Virus record (IMG/VR): IMGVR_UViG_3300049324_000034
Location: 1-64,000 of that record
Direction: 5' to 3' (one strand)
Origin: a virus
Length of the DNA: 64,000 nt
Made by a program: the position numbers and the translations under genes. Under the pieces are notes generated by a model. That model saw nothing but the letters and a program-made list of their open reading frames with translations. It was not told the DNA's origin and did not search any database. Positions 15,017 through 23,200 of the stretch are shown here, piece by piece (the first letter of the stretch is position 1; every line of letters begins with the position of its first letter).

Positions 15017-15274
15017 TTACGCCAGGGCGGCGATGGTGGCGCAGATGAACAGGACCATCACGGCGAGGCATACGTAGCCGATGACGAGTCCGGCGGTGGC
15101 GAGGCCCTTGCCCTTCTCTCCGGTGAGCTTGATCTGGTTGTGGGCGATGTGGCCGAGGACGAGCCCCACCGGCCAGCAGAAGAACGCGAAGACCAGCGAC
15201 AGGATCGCCAGGGTGTTGGTGCGCGGGCTGGGGGTGGTGGGTTCGGCGGCTGGGGTGGTGACTGCTGTGGTCAT
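15017..15274 (-). CDS. DUF4190-like membrane protein
   Basis: An 85-residue protein with a Thr/Pro-rich N-terminus, a first membrane segment (LAILSLVFAFFCWPVGLVLG), the HIAHNQIK motif and a second segment (LATAGLVIGYVCLAVMVLF). This TM-HIA-TM layout is the signature of DUF4190 proteins common in actinobacteria. It diverges from the DUF932 gene and shares an inverted promoter element with it. Cellular role unknown. Confidence 0.8.
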   Translation of the reverse strand: MTTAVTTPAAEPTTPSPRTNTLAILSLVFAFFCWPVGLVLGHIAHNQIKLTGEKGKGLATAGLVIGYVCLAVMVLFICATIAALA

Positions 15275-15293
15275 GCGGTGCTCGCTTTCGGTT

Positions 15294-15391
15294 GGGTCGG
15301 AACGCTTACGGCCGGTACATCGCAGAGTTGCGGGGCTGCGTTACAGTTGCGGCAATAGCGCAGCCCCGCTACACTCGAAAGTGTTCCGACC
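15294..15391. promoter_or_regulatory. Divergent promoter region with inverted GCGGGGCTGCG elements
   Basis: GCGGGGCTGCG (15330-15340) and CGCAGCCCCGC (15359-15369) form an 11-bp inverted repeat between the DUF4190 and DUF932 genes. Rightward: TTGCGG (15347-15352), 17 bases, TACACT (15370-15375), six bases, TGTTCCGACC. Leftward, CGTTCCGACC (about 15302-15293) also precedes the gene. The same CAGCCCCGC element recurs at 35 and 37.3 kb. Confidence 0.55.
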
Positions 15392-15414
15392 GCACCCGAC
15401 AACTGGAGACCTCA

Positions 15415-16407
15415 ATGACCGCAGCACTCGCGACCGCTCCCGCCATCGACGGCCGCATTGACGCCATGGCCACCCTGGGCACCGACGTCCGCCACTCCGG
15501 CTCCGCCCACCAGGCCCTCATCGACGCCGGGATCGCCGGCATGTACGTCCGCAAGGTCCCGGTCCTCTCCGCCAACACGGGCACCCTCGTCGAAGGCCAG
15601 TACTGCCTGGAAAACGCGCTCGGTGAGCCCCTGCACAACATCACCGTCGGGGACGACTTCCAGGTCGTGCAGTTCGAGGACAACGCTGACGCCCTCGACG
15701 CCGTCGCCCGCCAGACCGGGGCCACCATCGCCAACGCCGGCAAGATCGACGTTCGGCACTACGGCATCGGCGGGGCGCGCGCGTTCGTCTCCCTGGAGCT
15801 GCCCGAGCCCATCGTCATCGGCGACGACCGCATGATCGGCTACATCACCGCGTTCATGTCCCACGGGCAGTCCTCGAACCACTTCATTCCCGGTGCGAGG
15901 CGCGCATGGTGCGCCAACCAGCAGTCCCAGATGGTCCGCGAAGGCCGCGACCTGAAGGTCACCATCCGGCACACCTCCTCAGCGCTGGAGCGCACCGCGC
16001 TGGCCGGTGACACCCTGCTGGCCACCGTCGCCGGCATGCGCGACCTGGAAACCGAAGGCCGCGAAATGCTCGCCACGCCCGTCACCGATGACGAGTTCGG
16101 CACGATTATCGACATCATGTACCCGCTCGGTGGGGAGTCCAAGGCCGCACAGACCCGCTACGACAAGCGCGTCGAAGCCCTCCAGGAGCTTTACACCGGT
16201 CCCACCAACGCCAACATCACCGGCACCGCGTGGGGCGCCTACCAGGCCATCAATGAGTACGGCCAGTGGGTGCAGGGCATCCGCAGTGGCGGTGACGACA
16301 ACCTCGACCGGGCCCGCGCCCGCCGGGCACTGACGTCCTCGACGCTGGCCGCCACCCAAGTCAAGGCCTACACCGTGATCCGGGAGATGTACGGACTGGC
16401 CGCCTGA
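15415..16407 (+). CDS. DUF932 phage/plasmid-like protein
   Basis: A 330-residue protein of the DUF932 (phage/plasmid-like TIGR03299) family, recognised from the layout GMYVRKVPVL, then YCLENALGEPLHNITVGDDF, FMSHGQSSNHFIPGARRAWC and the later RHTSSALERTALAG. The start is the ATG after ACTGGAGACC; the longer frame upstream crosses the promoter. The family is widespread on plasmids and phages; its biochemical role is not settled. The gene lies inside the head cluster with its own promoter, so it looks like an inserted cassette. Confidence 0.85.
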   Translation: MTAALATAPAIDGRIDAMATLGTDVRHSGSAHQALIDAGIAGMYVRKVPVLSANTGTLVEGQYCLENALGEPLHNITVGDDFQVVQFEDNADALDAVARQTGATIANAGKIDVRHYGIGGARAFVSLELPEPIVIGDDRMIGYITAFMSHGQSSNHFIPGARRAWCANQQSQMVREGRDLKVTIRHTSSALERTALAGDTLLATVAGMRDLETEGREMLATPVTDDEFGTIIDIMYPLGGESKAAQTRYDKRVEALQELYTGPTNANITGTAWGAYQAINEYGQWVQGIRSGGDDNLDRARARRALTSSTLAATQVKAYTVIREMYGLAA

Positions 16408-16616
16408 TGCGCTACAAGACGCTCTCAGAGCTGCAAGCCGCTTACGCGTCAGGCGACGATTTGAGCCCAGTGATCCTCGACAATGACACGGTTGACGCCT
16501 ACTCCAACACTGAGGTCAATGATCACGGCGAAGACCTCCAGATCTACCACTCCGACCCGTGGGCGATCCTCCGTGAGGCCCTGACCTTATTGAACATCCC
16601 CTGGGACGGGGCCTAA
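16407..16616 (+). CDS. Hypothetical acidic protein coupled to DUF932
   Basis: A 69-residue acidic protein (LSPVILDNDTVDAYSNTEVN) whose ATG overlaps the DUF932 stop in a TGATG junction. A TTA codon lies near the end. No known motif is present; it is probably a partner of the DUF932 protein. Confidence 0.7.
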   Translation: MRYKTLSELQAAYASGDDLSPVILDNDTVDAYSNTEVNDHGEDLQIYHSDPWAILREALTLLNIPWDGA

Positions 16617-16712
16617 CCCACAGACTCCCAGGGACCTCCAGAAGCGGGCATCGGGGAAGGATCGCTCACGACTGGCGCAGGCCCAATCGCCGGGTGGGAG
16701 CCGGTGCAGTAA

Positions 16713-16758
16713 GGAACGGTTCCGCTCTCCCTCGTCGGAACAAGAGCGGAACCGTTCC
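16713..16758. repeat. 16-bp inverted repeat made of two GGAACNGTTCC palindromes
   Basis: GGAACGGTTCCGCTCT and its exact complement flank a 14-base loop. Each arm contains its own palindrome GGAAC-N-GTTCC. It could be a terminator for the DUF932 operon (no T-run) or a double operator for the gene at 16840, whose leader holds CGTTCCGG. The rest of the 223-base gap (16617-16839) shows no gene. Confidence 0.6.
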
Positions 16759-16839
16759 GGGACGGTCCCCCTGCCTAGTGGCACTGGGCGGGGTGGCCGT
16801 CCCCTCGCCCGTTCCGGCACCCCGCAGACAGGAGACCCC

Positions 16840-17388
16840 GTGTCCGCCATATCTGAATCCGGTGATCGCTACCACCGGATCTCCACTGTCCTGGCCCACT
16901 ATCAGGCCCCTATGTTCATCGTCGCGCTCACCGTCGACGCCGCGCTCGCGCTGACCCATCAGGCCCGCACCCCGGCCGGTTACGTCATCGGTTTCGTCGC
17001 CCTCTTGGCCGTCATGGCGACCATGCTGGCGGAGCTGCGTCACTCCCGATCACCGTGCGAGCGGTGCGCCGCCAAGACCCCCCTGGATCCGCAAGCCGCA
17101 GTGCAGCGCCGCGCCCGGTGGCTACGGTTATTCCACCTCCTCAACAGCGTTCCCGCGCTCACCGTGCTGATCGTGCTGTATGTCACGGGAATCCTCGTGC
17201 TCCCCGCTGACTTCTCCTCCTACCTGGCAGAGGCGCCGCTGTACCTGTTCTGGGCGGTGGCGGCAGCCGCGAACCTCATTCACCGACCGCTGGAGCCGTG
17301 GTGCCCACAGTGCAACTGGGGCGACGGCGGCGACGAGGAAGACGTACCCGCACCGTCACCCGTTCCGGCCGCCACCAACACCCACTAG
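16840..17388 (+). CDS. Four-helix membrane protein with two CxxC pairs
   Basis: A 182-residue protein with about four membrane helices (about 22-38, 45-63, 97-122 and 128-146). Between helices 2 and 3 lies CERCAAKTPLDPQAAVQRRA, and after helix 4 PWCPQCNW, so two CxxC pairs may face the same side and bind one metal or form disulphides. GTG start after CAGGAG. The leader contains the CCCGTTCCGGCACCCC element (16808-16823) found before the first gene of the window. Function unknown. Confidence 0.75.
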   Translation: MSAISESGDRYHRISTVLAHYQAPMFIVALTVDAALALTHQARTPAGYVIGFVALLAVMATMLAELRHSRSPCERCAAKTPLDPQAAVQRRARWLRLFHLLNSVPALTVLIVLYVTGILVLPADFSSYLAEAPLYLFWAVAAAANLIHRPLEPWCPQCNWGDGGDEEDVPAPSPVPAATNTH

Positions 17389-17395
17389 GAGCGTC

Positions 17396-17560
17396 ATGAA
17401 GCGTTGGCACATCCTGCCCCGGCGCGTGCGCCGATTCCTTCACACCCACGGGTACTGCAACTGCCCCGCCAACCGCCGACTGCGCGAGCCGTCGCCGCAG
17501 CAACGCCGCCTCGACGCTGTTGAGCGGGCCATCCAGGAGCGTCGCCGTGGCACTTCGTAG
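17396..17560 (+). CDS. Small basic protein
   Basis: A 54-residue very basic protein (starts MKRWHILPRRVRRFLHTHGY) with a CNC motif near residue 22. It has AGGAG upstream and overlaps the next gene by 14 bases. Possibly nucleic-acid binding from its charge; otherwise unknown. Confidence 0.65.
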   Translation: MKRWHILPRRVRRFLHTHGYCNCPANRRLREPSPQQRRLDAVERAIQERRRGTS

Positions 17561-17939
17561 ATCGAAGCTCAAGCGCAGCAGCCAATTCCAGCGCATCGAA
17601 GACCTACCCTCGTGGCTCCGCGACAAGATCGAAGCCGATCGGACGCTGTGGCACGACGGCAAGTCCAAGACGTGCATGCACAACCCGACCCCCCGAAACG
17701 GCATGCCCGTGGTGATGTCCGCCGCGAAGTGCGGGCTCGTCGTTTGCGGCCTGTGCACCGACCTGGTGACCGCACCCAGTTCCCGCCGCGTCGCGAACCT
17801 CACCTGCGACGGATGCGGTCACGTCGTCGAGGACACCGCTACCGATCACCTCGTCGGGGCGATGGCGAAGCTCCAGGGTCTGACGTACGTCTTCGCCGTG
17901 TGCTCACTGTGCCGGGGTCGGATGTCGCAGGCCCGTTAA
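17547..17939 (+). CDS. Zinc-binding hypothetical protein
   Basis: A 130-residue protein. The start is GTG 17547 after CCAGGAG. A basic N-terminus (LRRSKLKRSS) is followed by several cysteine pairs: CGLVVCGLC (about 62-70), CDGC (about 88-91) and a final CSLCRG. Spacing is consistent with two treble-clef or ribbon-type zinc sites. Unknown function; followed by a terminator. Confidence 0.7.
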   Translation: MALRRSKLKRSSQFQRIEDLPSWLRDKIEADRTLWHDGKSKTCMHNPTPRNGMPVVMSAAKCGLVVCGLCTDLVTAPSSRRVANLTCDGCGHVVEDTATDHLVGAMAKLQGLTYVFAVCSLCRGRMSQAR

Positions 17940-17944
17940 CGCGA

Positions 17945-17970
17945 ACAGCCCGCCATTGCTGGCGGGCTGT
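17945..17970 (+). terminator. Hairpin terminator
   Basis: ACAGCCCGCC-ATTGCT-GGCGGGCTGT, a perfect 10-bp stem directly after the 17547 gene. The following stretch to 18120 holds a small GAGGC-ATA-GCCTC hairpin (18005-18017) but no clear promoter. Confidence 0.75.
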
Positions 17971-18120
17971 CCCGGTTCCGGCCTCACCCGAGGGTTATCC
18001 CACAGAGGCATAGCCTCAATGTGGGTCCCGAGATCCGCAAGGCCGAGTGTAACAGGGCAGTGCGGGCGATTCCAGATCATGCGGCGTGCCCCAGCTCCCG
18101 TCAGCGCCGTGGCTGACACC

Positions 18121-18390
18121 ATGCGCTACGTGCAGCTCACTATCGGTGCCCGCGTGCACTACCGCAGCCACGGAAGCCCCATCCTGATCGACGGGTCGCA
18201 GGTCCACGCGCCCAAATGCCGTCCTGCTGATGTGGTCGAGATCATGGGCGGCGAGTTGTGCACCCTGTTCGTGATTAACCCGTCGGGCATTTTCTTTGAC
18301 GAGTGCCGCCACGATGAGTCCCGCTGGCCCAAAGAGCCCCCCGGTACTGGCGGCACCTGGCACTGGCCGTGTGACGTGGTTGATGGCTGA
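18121..18390 (+). CDS. Hypothetical small protein
   Basis: An 89-residue protein (starts MRYVQLTIGARVHYRSHG) that appears beta-rich. The exact start is uncertain: ATG 18079 is also in frame and neither has a good SD. Its stop overlaps the next gene by eight bases. No known motif. Confidence 0.6.
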   Translation: MRYVQLTIGARVHYRSHGSPILIDGSQVHAPKCRPADVVEIMGGELCTLFVINPSGIFFDECRHDESRWPKEPPGTGGTWHWPCDVVDG

Positions 18391-20257
18391 CGAGGCGCCG
18401 AAGACCTACAGCGGGGGCATGCTCGCACTGATCCCCGACAATCCCGGTGAGCTGGTTGTTGAGGGCGGTGACCCTGCCGAGCAGATTCACCTCACGCTGC
18501 TCTACCTGGGCGATGACGTGGCGCAGTGGCCGGCGGGGCAAGCCCAGCATCTGAAAGAGCTGATCACGGCGAGCGGGCCGGGTCTGGACGCGGTCACCGC
18601 CCGAATCATGGGCCACGCCGTGCTGAACCCCGACGGGGACGCCGGCAGTGACAAAGAACCGTGCGCGGTCTACCTGGTGGGCGACACGCCCGACCTTGAC
18701 CCGCTGCGCAAATGGGCCACCTGGGTCATGGCCACGGGTGAGGATTACCCGGATCTACCCGACCAGCACACCCCTGTCCTGTGGCATGTGACGGCCGGCT
18801 ACGGGATCGGTATCGACGCGTTGAGCTACATCGGCCCGGTGCGCTTCGCCACGCTGCGTCTCGCGCTGGCTGGTGACGTGCTCGATGTGCCGCTGGGAGA
18901 TCAGGAGGCGGGCATGCCCGGACCACAGGTCAAGTCGATCACGTTCACGCCACCGAAGGCGGTGCGCGACGCGGCGGAGGGTCTGGACGGCCCGTACGCG
19001 CAGGAGGTGATCGAGGGCAAGGCCCTGGATATGTCGGGGCTGATCTGGGTCGCGGGGGCGTGCGGGCCGGCGGGATTGTCGTGGGCTGGGGACATGATGG
19101 GCCGCGCGGAGGTCAAGGCCGCTGTGCGGGAGATGAACATGGGCCGGGTGGTCAACGACGGCCCGCGCCTGGAGTCCATTGATGATCTGCACCGGGCGAT
19201 CGAGGAGCACGGGAACTGCCCGGCTGAGGATCGGCCGGCACGGGTGCGGGTATTACGGGGCCACGCGAAGCGCCTGGGGGCTAACGCGCACACCCTGTCC
19301 CGCATCGACACCCTGGAAGGCGCGAGCACCGACGGCAGCGGTACGAAGTCTGCACCTGAGGATGAGGTTGAGACGAAGTCGTGGGCGCCCGGTAATGCCG
19401 CGCCCGCGCCGTTGCCGCACCTGGCCGCGCTGCACGCCGCGATCCGGGCGCACCCGAAGGTCCGCGACAGCCACAAGGCCAAGCACAAGGAACACCTCGC
19501 GGCCGAGGCGATCCGGTTGGGCGCCGAGCCCCACGTGCACGCCCAGATCGGCTACCTAGAGCCGCACTCGTTCCATGGGAAGTCCCTGGAGGACGGGGTC
19601 GAGGTCAAGGTCACCTCACCGTCGCCGGGGGCGTCGCGGTTGCGTAACTTCTGGGCACGCACCGCTAAGGGCCGGGCGAAGTGGAAGCCGGGCATTCCCG
19701 GTGATTTCAAGCGCCTGCGCCGGCACCTGGCGAAATACGTGCACAATCCGCGCATCCTGAATGGTTTGACCGCGAACATCCACAAGATCGCCACGGGTGA
19801 GTGGCCCGGCAAGAACGCGCACACCGCGAAAGCCAAGCCCGGCAAGCCGATCACTTATGGCGTGAAGTCTCTGGTCGATTGGGAGTGGGATGCCACGGAG
19901 ATCAAGAGTCTGGCTGCGGCCGAGCCGGACCTAGCGGAGATGTTCGCCGGCATCGACGACTGGGGGCAGATCTTCGATGAGCCGTGGGTGGCGGGTTACC
20001 TCGCGGAGCTGGCCGAAGCCCAGGGCGACACCGATGAGGACGCCGAGCCGGCCAGTGAGGTGGAGCGCACCGCCGCGCTGGCCGCGTTGGGCTCCAAGCT
20101 CGTCGCCGACCCCGACCCCGTGGTGGTCGAGGAGGCCGAGCCGGAGCCAGATGCGGACCCGGTCGACGAAGCGCCGTCGGGCGACCCGGACTCCGGCGCT
20201 GATGACGGTGGCTGGGGCGCGCTGTTCGAGGCGGCATCGGCGGAGGCCGTGACGTGA
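18383..20257 (+). CDS. 2H-phosphoesterase head protein with multiple protease sites
   Basis: A 624-residue protein. Residues 1-165 form a 2H phosphoesterase domain with both catalytic motifs: IHLTLLYLGDD (H36, T38) and WHVTAGYG (H135, T137). Such domains cut 2',3'- or 2'-5'-linked and cyclic nucleotides; phage members include the anti-CBASS nuclease Acb1. The rest has two related helical motifs (RGHAKRLGANAHTLSRI and KEHLAAEAIRLGAEPHVHAQ) and an acidic C-terminus. K-S sites stand at 184, 322, 332, 400, 495 and 508, several as VKSL or IKSL. They match the proposed prohead protease motif, so the protein probably enters the head and is cut into pieces. Start at ATG 18383; ATG 18314 is an alternative. 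Confidence 0.75.
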   Translation: MADEAPKTYSGGMLALIPDNPGELVVEGGDPAEQIHLTLLYLGDDVAQWPAGQAQHLKELITASGPGLDAVTARIMGHAVLNPDGDAGSDKEPCAVYLVGDTPDLDPLRKWATWVMATGEDYPDLPDQHTPVLWHVTAGYGIGIDALSYIGPVRFATLRLALAGDVLDVPLGDQEAGMPGPQVKSITFTPPKAVRDAAEGLDGPYAQEVIEGKALDMSGLIWVAGACGPAGLSWAGDMMGRAEVKAAVREMNMGRVVNDGPRLESIDDLHRAIEEHGNCPAEDRPARVRVLRGHAKRLGANAHTLSRIDTLEGASTDGSGTKSAPEDEVETKSWAPGNAAPAPLPHLAALHAAIRAHPKVRDSHKAKHKEHLAAEAIRLGAEPHVHAQIGYLEPHSFHGKSLEDGVEVKVTSPSPGASRLRNFWARTAKGRAKWKPGIPGDFKRLRRHLAKYVHNPRILNGLTANIHKIATGEWPGKNAHTAKAKPGKPITYGVKSLVDWEWDATEIKSLAAAEPDLAEMFAGIDDWGQIFDEPWVAGYLAELAEAQGDTDEDAEPASEVERTAALAALGSKLVADPDPVVVEEAEPEPDADPVDEAPSGDPDSGADDGGWGALFEAASAEAVT

Positions 20258-23200
20258 CCACAACGTTCCCGGATGACGTCGAGACTCCGGAGGACATGGA
20301 CGCGCTGGAATGGAAGGCGCTGCCCACGGCGGAGATGACCTCCCCGCTGACCGGGGTGATCGGTCACGACGACGCCGACGGCACGATCACGGCGCTGGTC
20401 GCGGTGTCCGGGGTGGTCGATGAGGTTGGTGACGTCATCGTGCCAGGGTCGCTGGCTACGGCGATCAAGCGGCTGAAGCCCAAGGGCGTGATGTCACACA
20501 ACTGGTCGGCGAAGGTGTCGCGACTGGTGTGGTCGAAGGAACTCATGCCGGGTGACCCGCAGCTGCCCAGGACGACCCCGCAGGGCGAGCCGTGGCCGGC
20601 CAACGCGGGCGGTCTGCTGATCAAAGCGAAGTACAACCTGGATAAAGAGATCGGCCGCGACGCTTACGCGGACGCCAAGTTCTACGGGCCGGAGGAATGC
20701 TTCTCCATTGGGTACAAAGTGCGCCCCGGTGGCTATCGGATGCGCAGCGGCAAACGTTACCTACACGATTACGATCTGTATGAGTGGTCCCAGGTATTGC
20801 ACGGTGCACATAAGCTCGCGCACTTGACGGGGGTGAAATCCCTTTCCGAGACTGTCGCCGACGCATGGTATGATGACCCTCGTTCCGGTGTCACCGACGA
20901 GGGGACCACTGTGCTTGATGGCGTGGAGTACAAGGGCATCCGTGTCGTGCGCGACGCCGAGTTCTGGGGCATGCCCCTGGGCACCCCCATCAAGGCCGGC
21001 ATGCGCCCCCGCAGCGGCCAGACACCCACCACCGCGCAGATCGCGGCCACCACCGCACCCGGCAGCGCGGACGCCAAGCCTGAGGTCCCCGGCAAGCCCG
21101 GCGTCCCCGGTGCTGCCGGCGTACCTGGCGCGCCCGGTGACCCCGCCCTGGCCCCGCTCGCCCCACCCGGCCCCGGTGTCCCCAAAGCACTGGCCGCGCT
21201 GCACCAGCGCTACCAGGAACTCAATGAGCAAGTCCAGCAGACCCCGGCGTTCGGTGACTCCAGCCTCGCCGAGAACTCCCTGGCGATGCTCGCCCAGTTC
21301 GCCGCCCCCGGTGCCGATGTCCACGCGTCCACCGACGGGCAGCTCGCCGCCGTCCACGGGCCCGCCGGCTGGACAATCGTCGACACCGCCAACGCGGGCA
21401 GCGGCCTATCCAACGCCGCCCAGATCCCCCCCGACGCGCCCCCCGACCAGATCGACGCCGCTCTCGAACACCTCACCCAGATCGGCATCCCCTGGGATGA
21501 CATCGAAGCGCGTAAGAAGCGGTGGGCCAACGCGAAGCAGAAGACGGCCGACCAGCAGGCCGTCCGTGACGTCCTGTCTCAGATCACCCCGTTCTCCGCC
21601 CCCGCACCCGTCGGCGAGGACGACGCGGCCGGTGCCCGTGATGACGCCGAGTCGGCGATCGCCACCCAAGACCGTGATGGGCTCGCTGAAGCCCTCACGC
21701 GGATGGGCCTGCCGCCCGATCAGGACCCCCGTGAGATGGCCGCCAGTCTGCTGGTGCTGCCATCGGAGGTCGCCGCCAAACGTCTCGACGCGGTCGCCGC
21801 GCAAGCCGTGATCCCCCAGGTAGGTGCTGCCCCCGATGGCGGGCAGCAAAAGCCGGGCGTCGCAGGCCCGGCTCCGACGGTTCCACCGGGGGCAGCACCG
21901 CACGCTAACCCGCCCGCGCCCGTTAAGCCGAACCCGGTAGGCACCGCCCACGCTGACGGCACCACCACCGTGACGGCCGGTGCGAACACCATCCCCGGCG
22001 GCCACGACCTGCCCCAGACGCCGCCCGCTGCCCCGGAAGCGCCGGCCGCGCCCGCTGATGACCGCAAGTACGGCACCCCGGTGCTGGTCAACACCTACGG
22101 GGTGAAGCCCGGTAGCTACCCCACAGTGAAAGCCAGTGAGGTCCGTACGGGTGACCACGTCATGCTGTCGCGCCACGATGGCGGCAAGGTCACCCAGGCC
22201 AAGCCGGGCCGCACCGGGCAAACACTGATCACCTACGACGACGGCACGGGTGGCGGCACCCAAACCCGTGGGGTTAAGAACGGTTCCGCGCTGCCGCTGG
22301 TGTCCGCCGGCACGCCGGCTGTCGACCCGAGCAAGCCCCAGGCCGCGCCCGAGCACGAGTACAAGCCCACCGGCAACCACAACGCCCCCGAGAAGCTGAC
22401 CGACGCGCAGCTCGCGGCGGAGTCTGAGGCAGCGCACAAGCGGCACATGGCGGCCCGGTCGAACAATCTGCCCAAGAACTCCCTGGAGTACAGCGACTCG
22501 AAGCTCGCCGCTACCCGCTTCGGTGACGAGGCACGCCGCCGGGCCGCCGCGACCGTCGCGGAGTCGACACCGGCCCCCGAGGTCGACGCTCACCCGCTGG
22601 TCACCCCGGCCGCCCCCGATGACGCCGCTCTGCTCGCCCAACTGTCCGGGCATGTCACCGCGCCGCAGTTGTCCGCCGCGCTGGCGACCATCGCCCGCGA
22701 CCAGAGCGACCCGGCGCTCGCCCACGCGGCGACCATCGCCCGTGGCAGTCTGGATTCCCCGTCGGCGAAGACGCCGGAGAAGCTGGCCGCTGAGCTGATC
22801 CGGGTTAAGAACCAGATGGCGCAGGCGCCTGACTCGGCTACTTTGCACGCCACTCTGGACGGCCTGGAGCGCATCGTTAAGGCGCTGAAGGCCGATAACT
22901 CGAAGATCCAGGTGGGCGGCAAGGCCCGCGCGGGCTCCCCGCAGCGCCAACTCCTGCACGAGAACCTGGCCGAGTACACCCGCCACGTTCGGGGCGCGCT
23001 GCACGCTGACGAGAACCCCGACAAGCCCGCTGACCAGCCTCCGGCGACCGCACCGGAGGGCACCGGAGGGCCGGAGGCCAAGCCTGACCCGCTGCGGCCC
23101 GCGCCGGGGCAGGTCAACTACACCGCGATTCAGAAGCGCAGTCACCCCGCCTATCGGGACGCGGCACTGCGCCAGCTTGATGACGCTGAGCTTGCGTCGG

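Noticed and set aside
18296-18382. Longer start for the 2H-phosphoesterase protein
   Set aside because: The extra residues overlap the preceding gene and show no ordered character; ATG 18383 leads directly into the 2H domain, although ATG 18314 cannot be ruled out.
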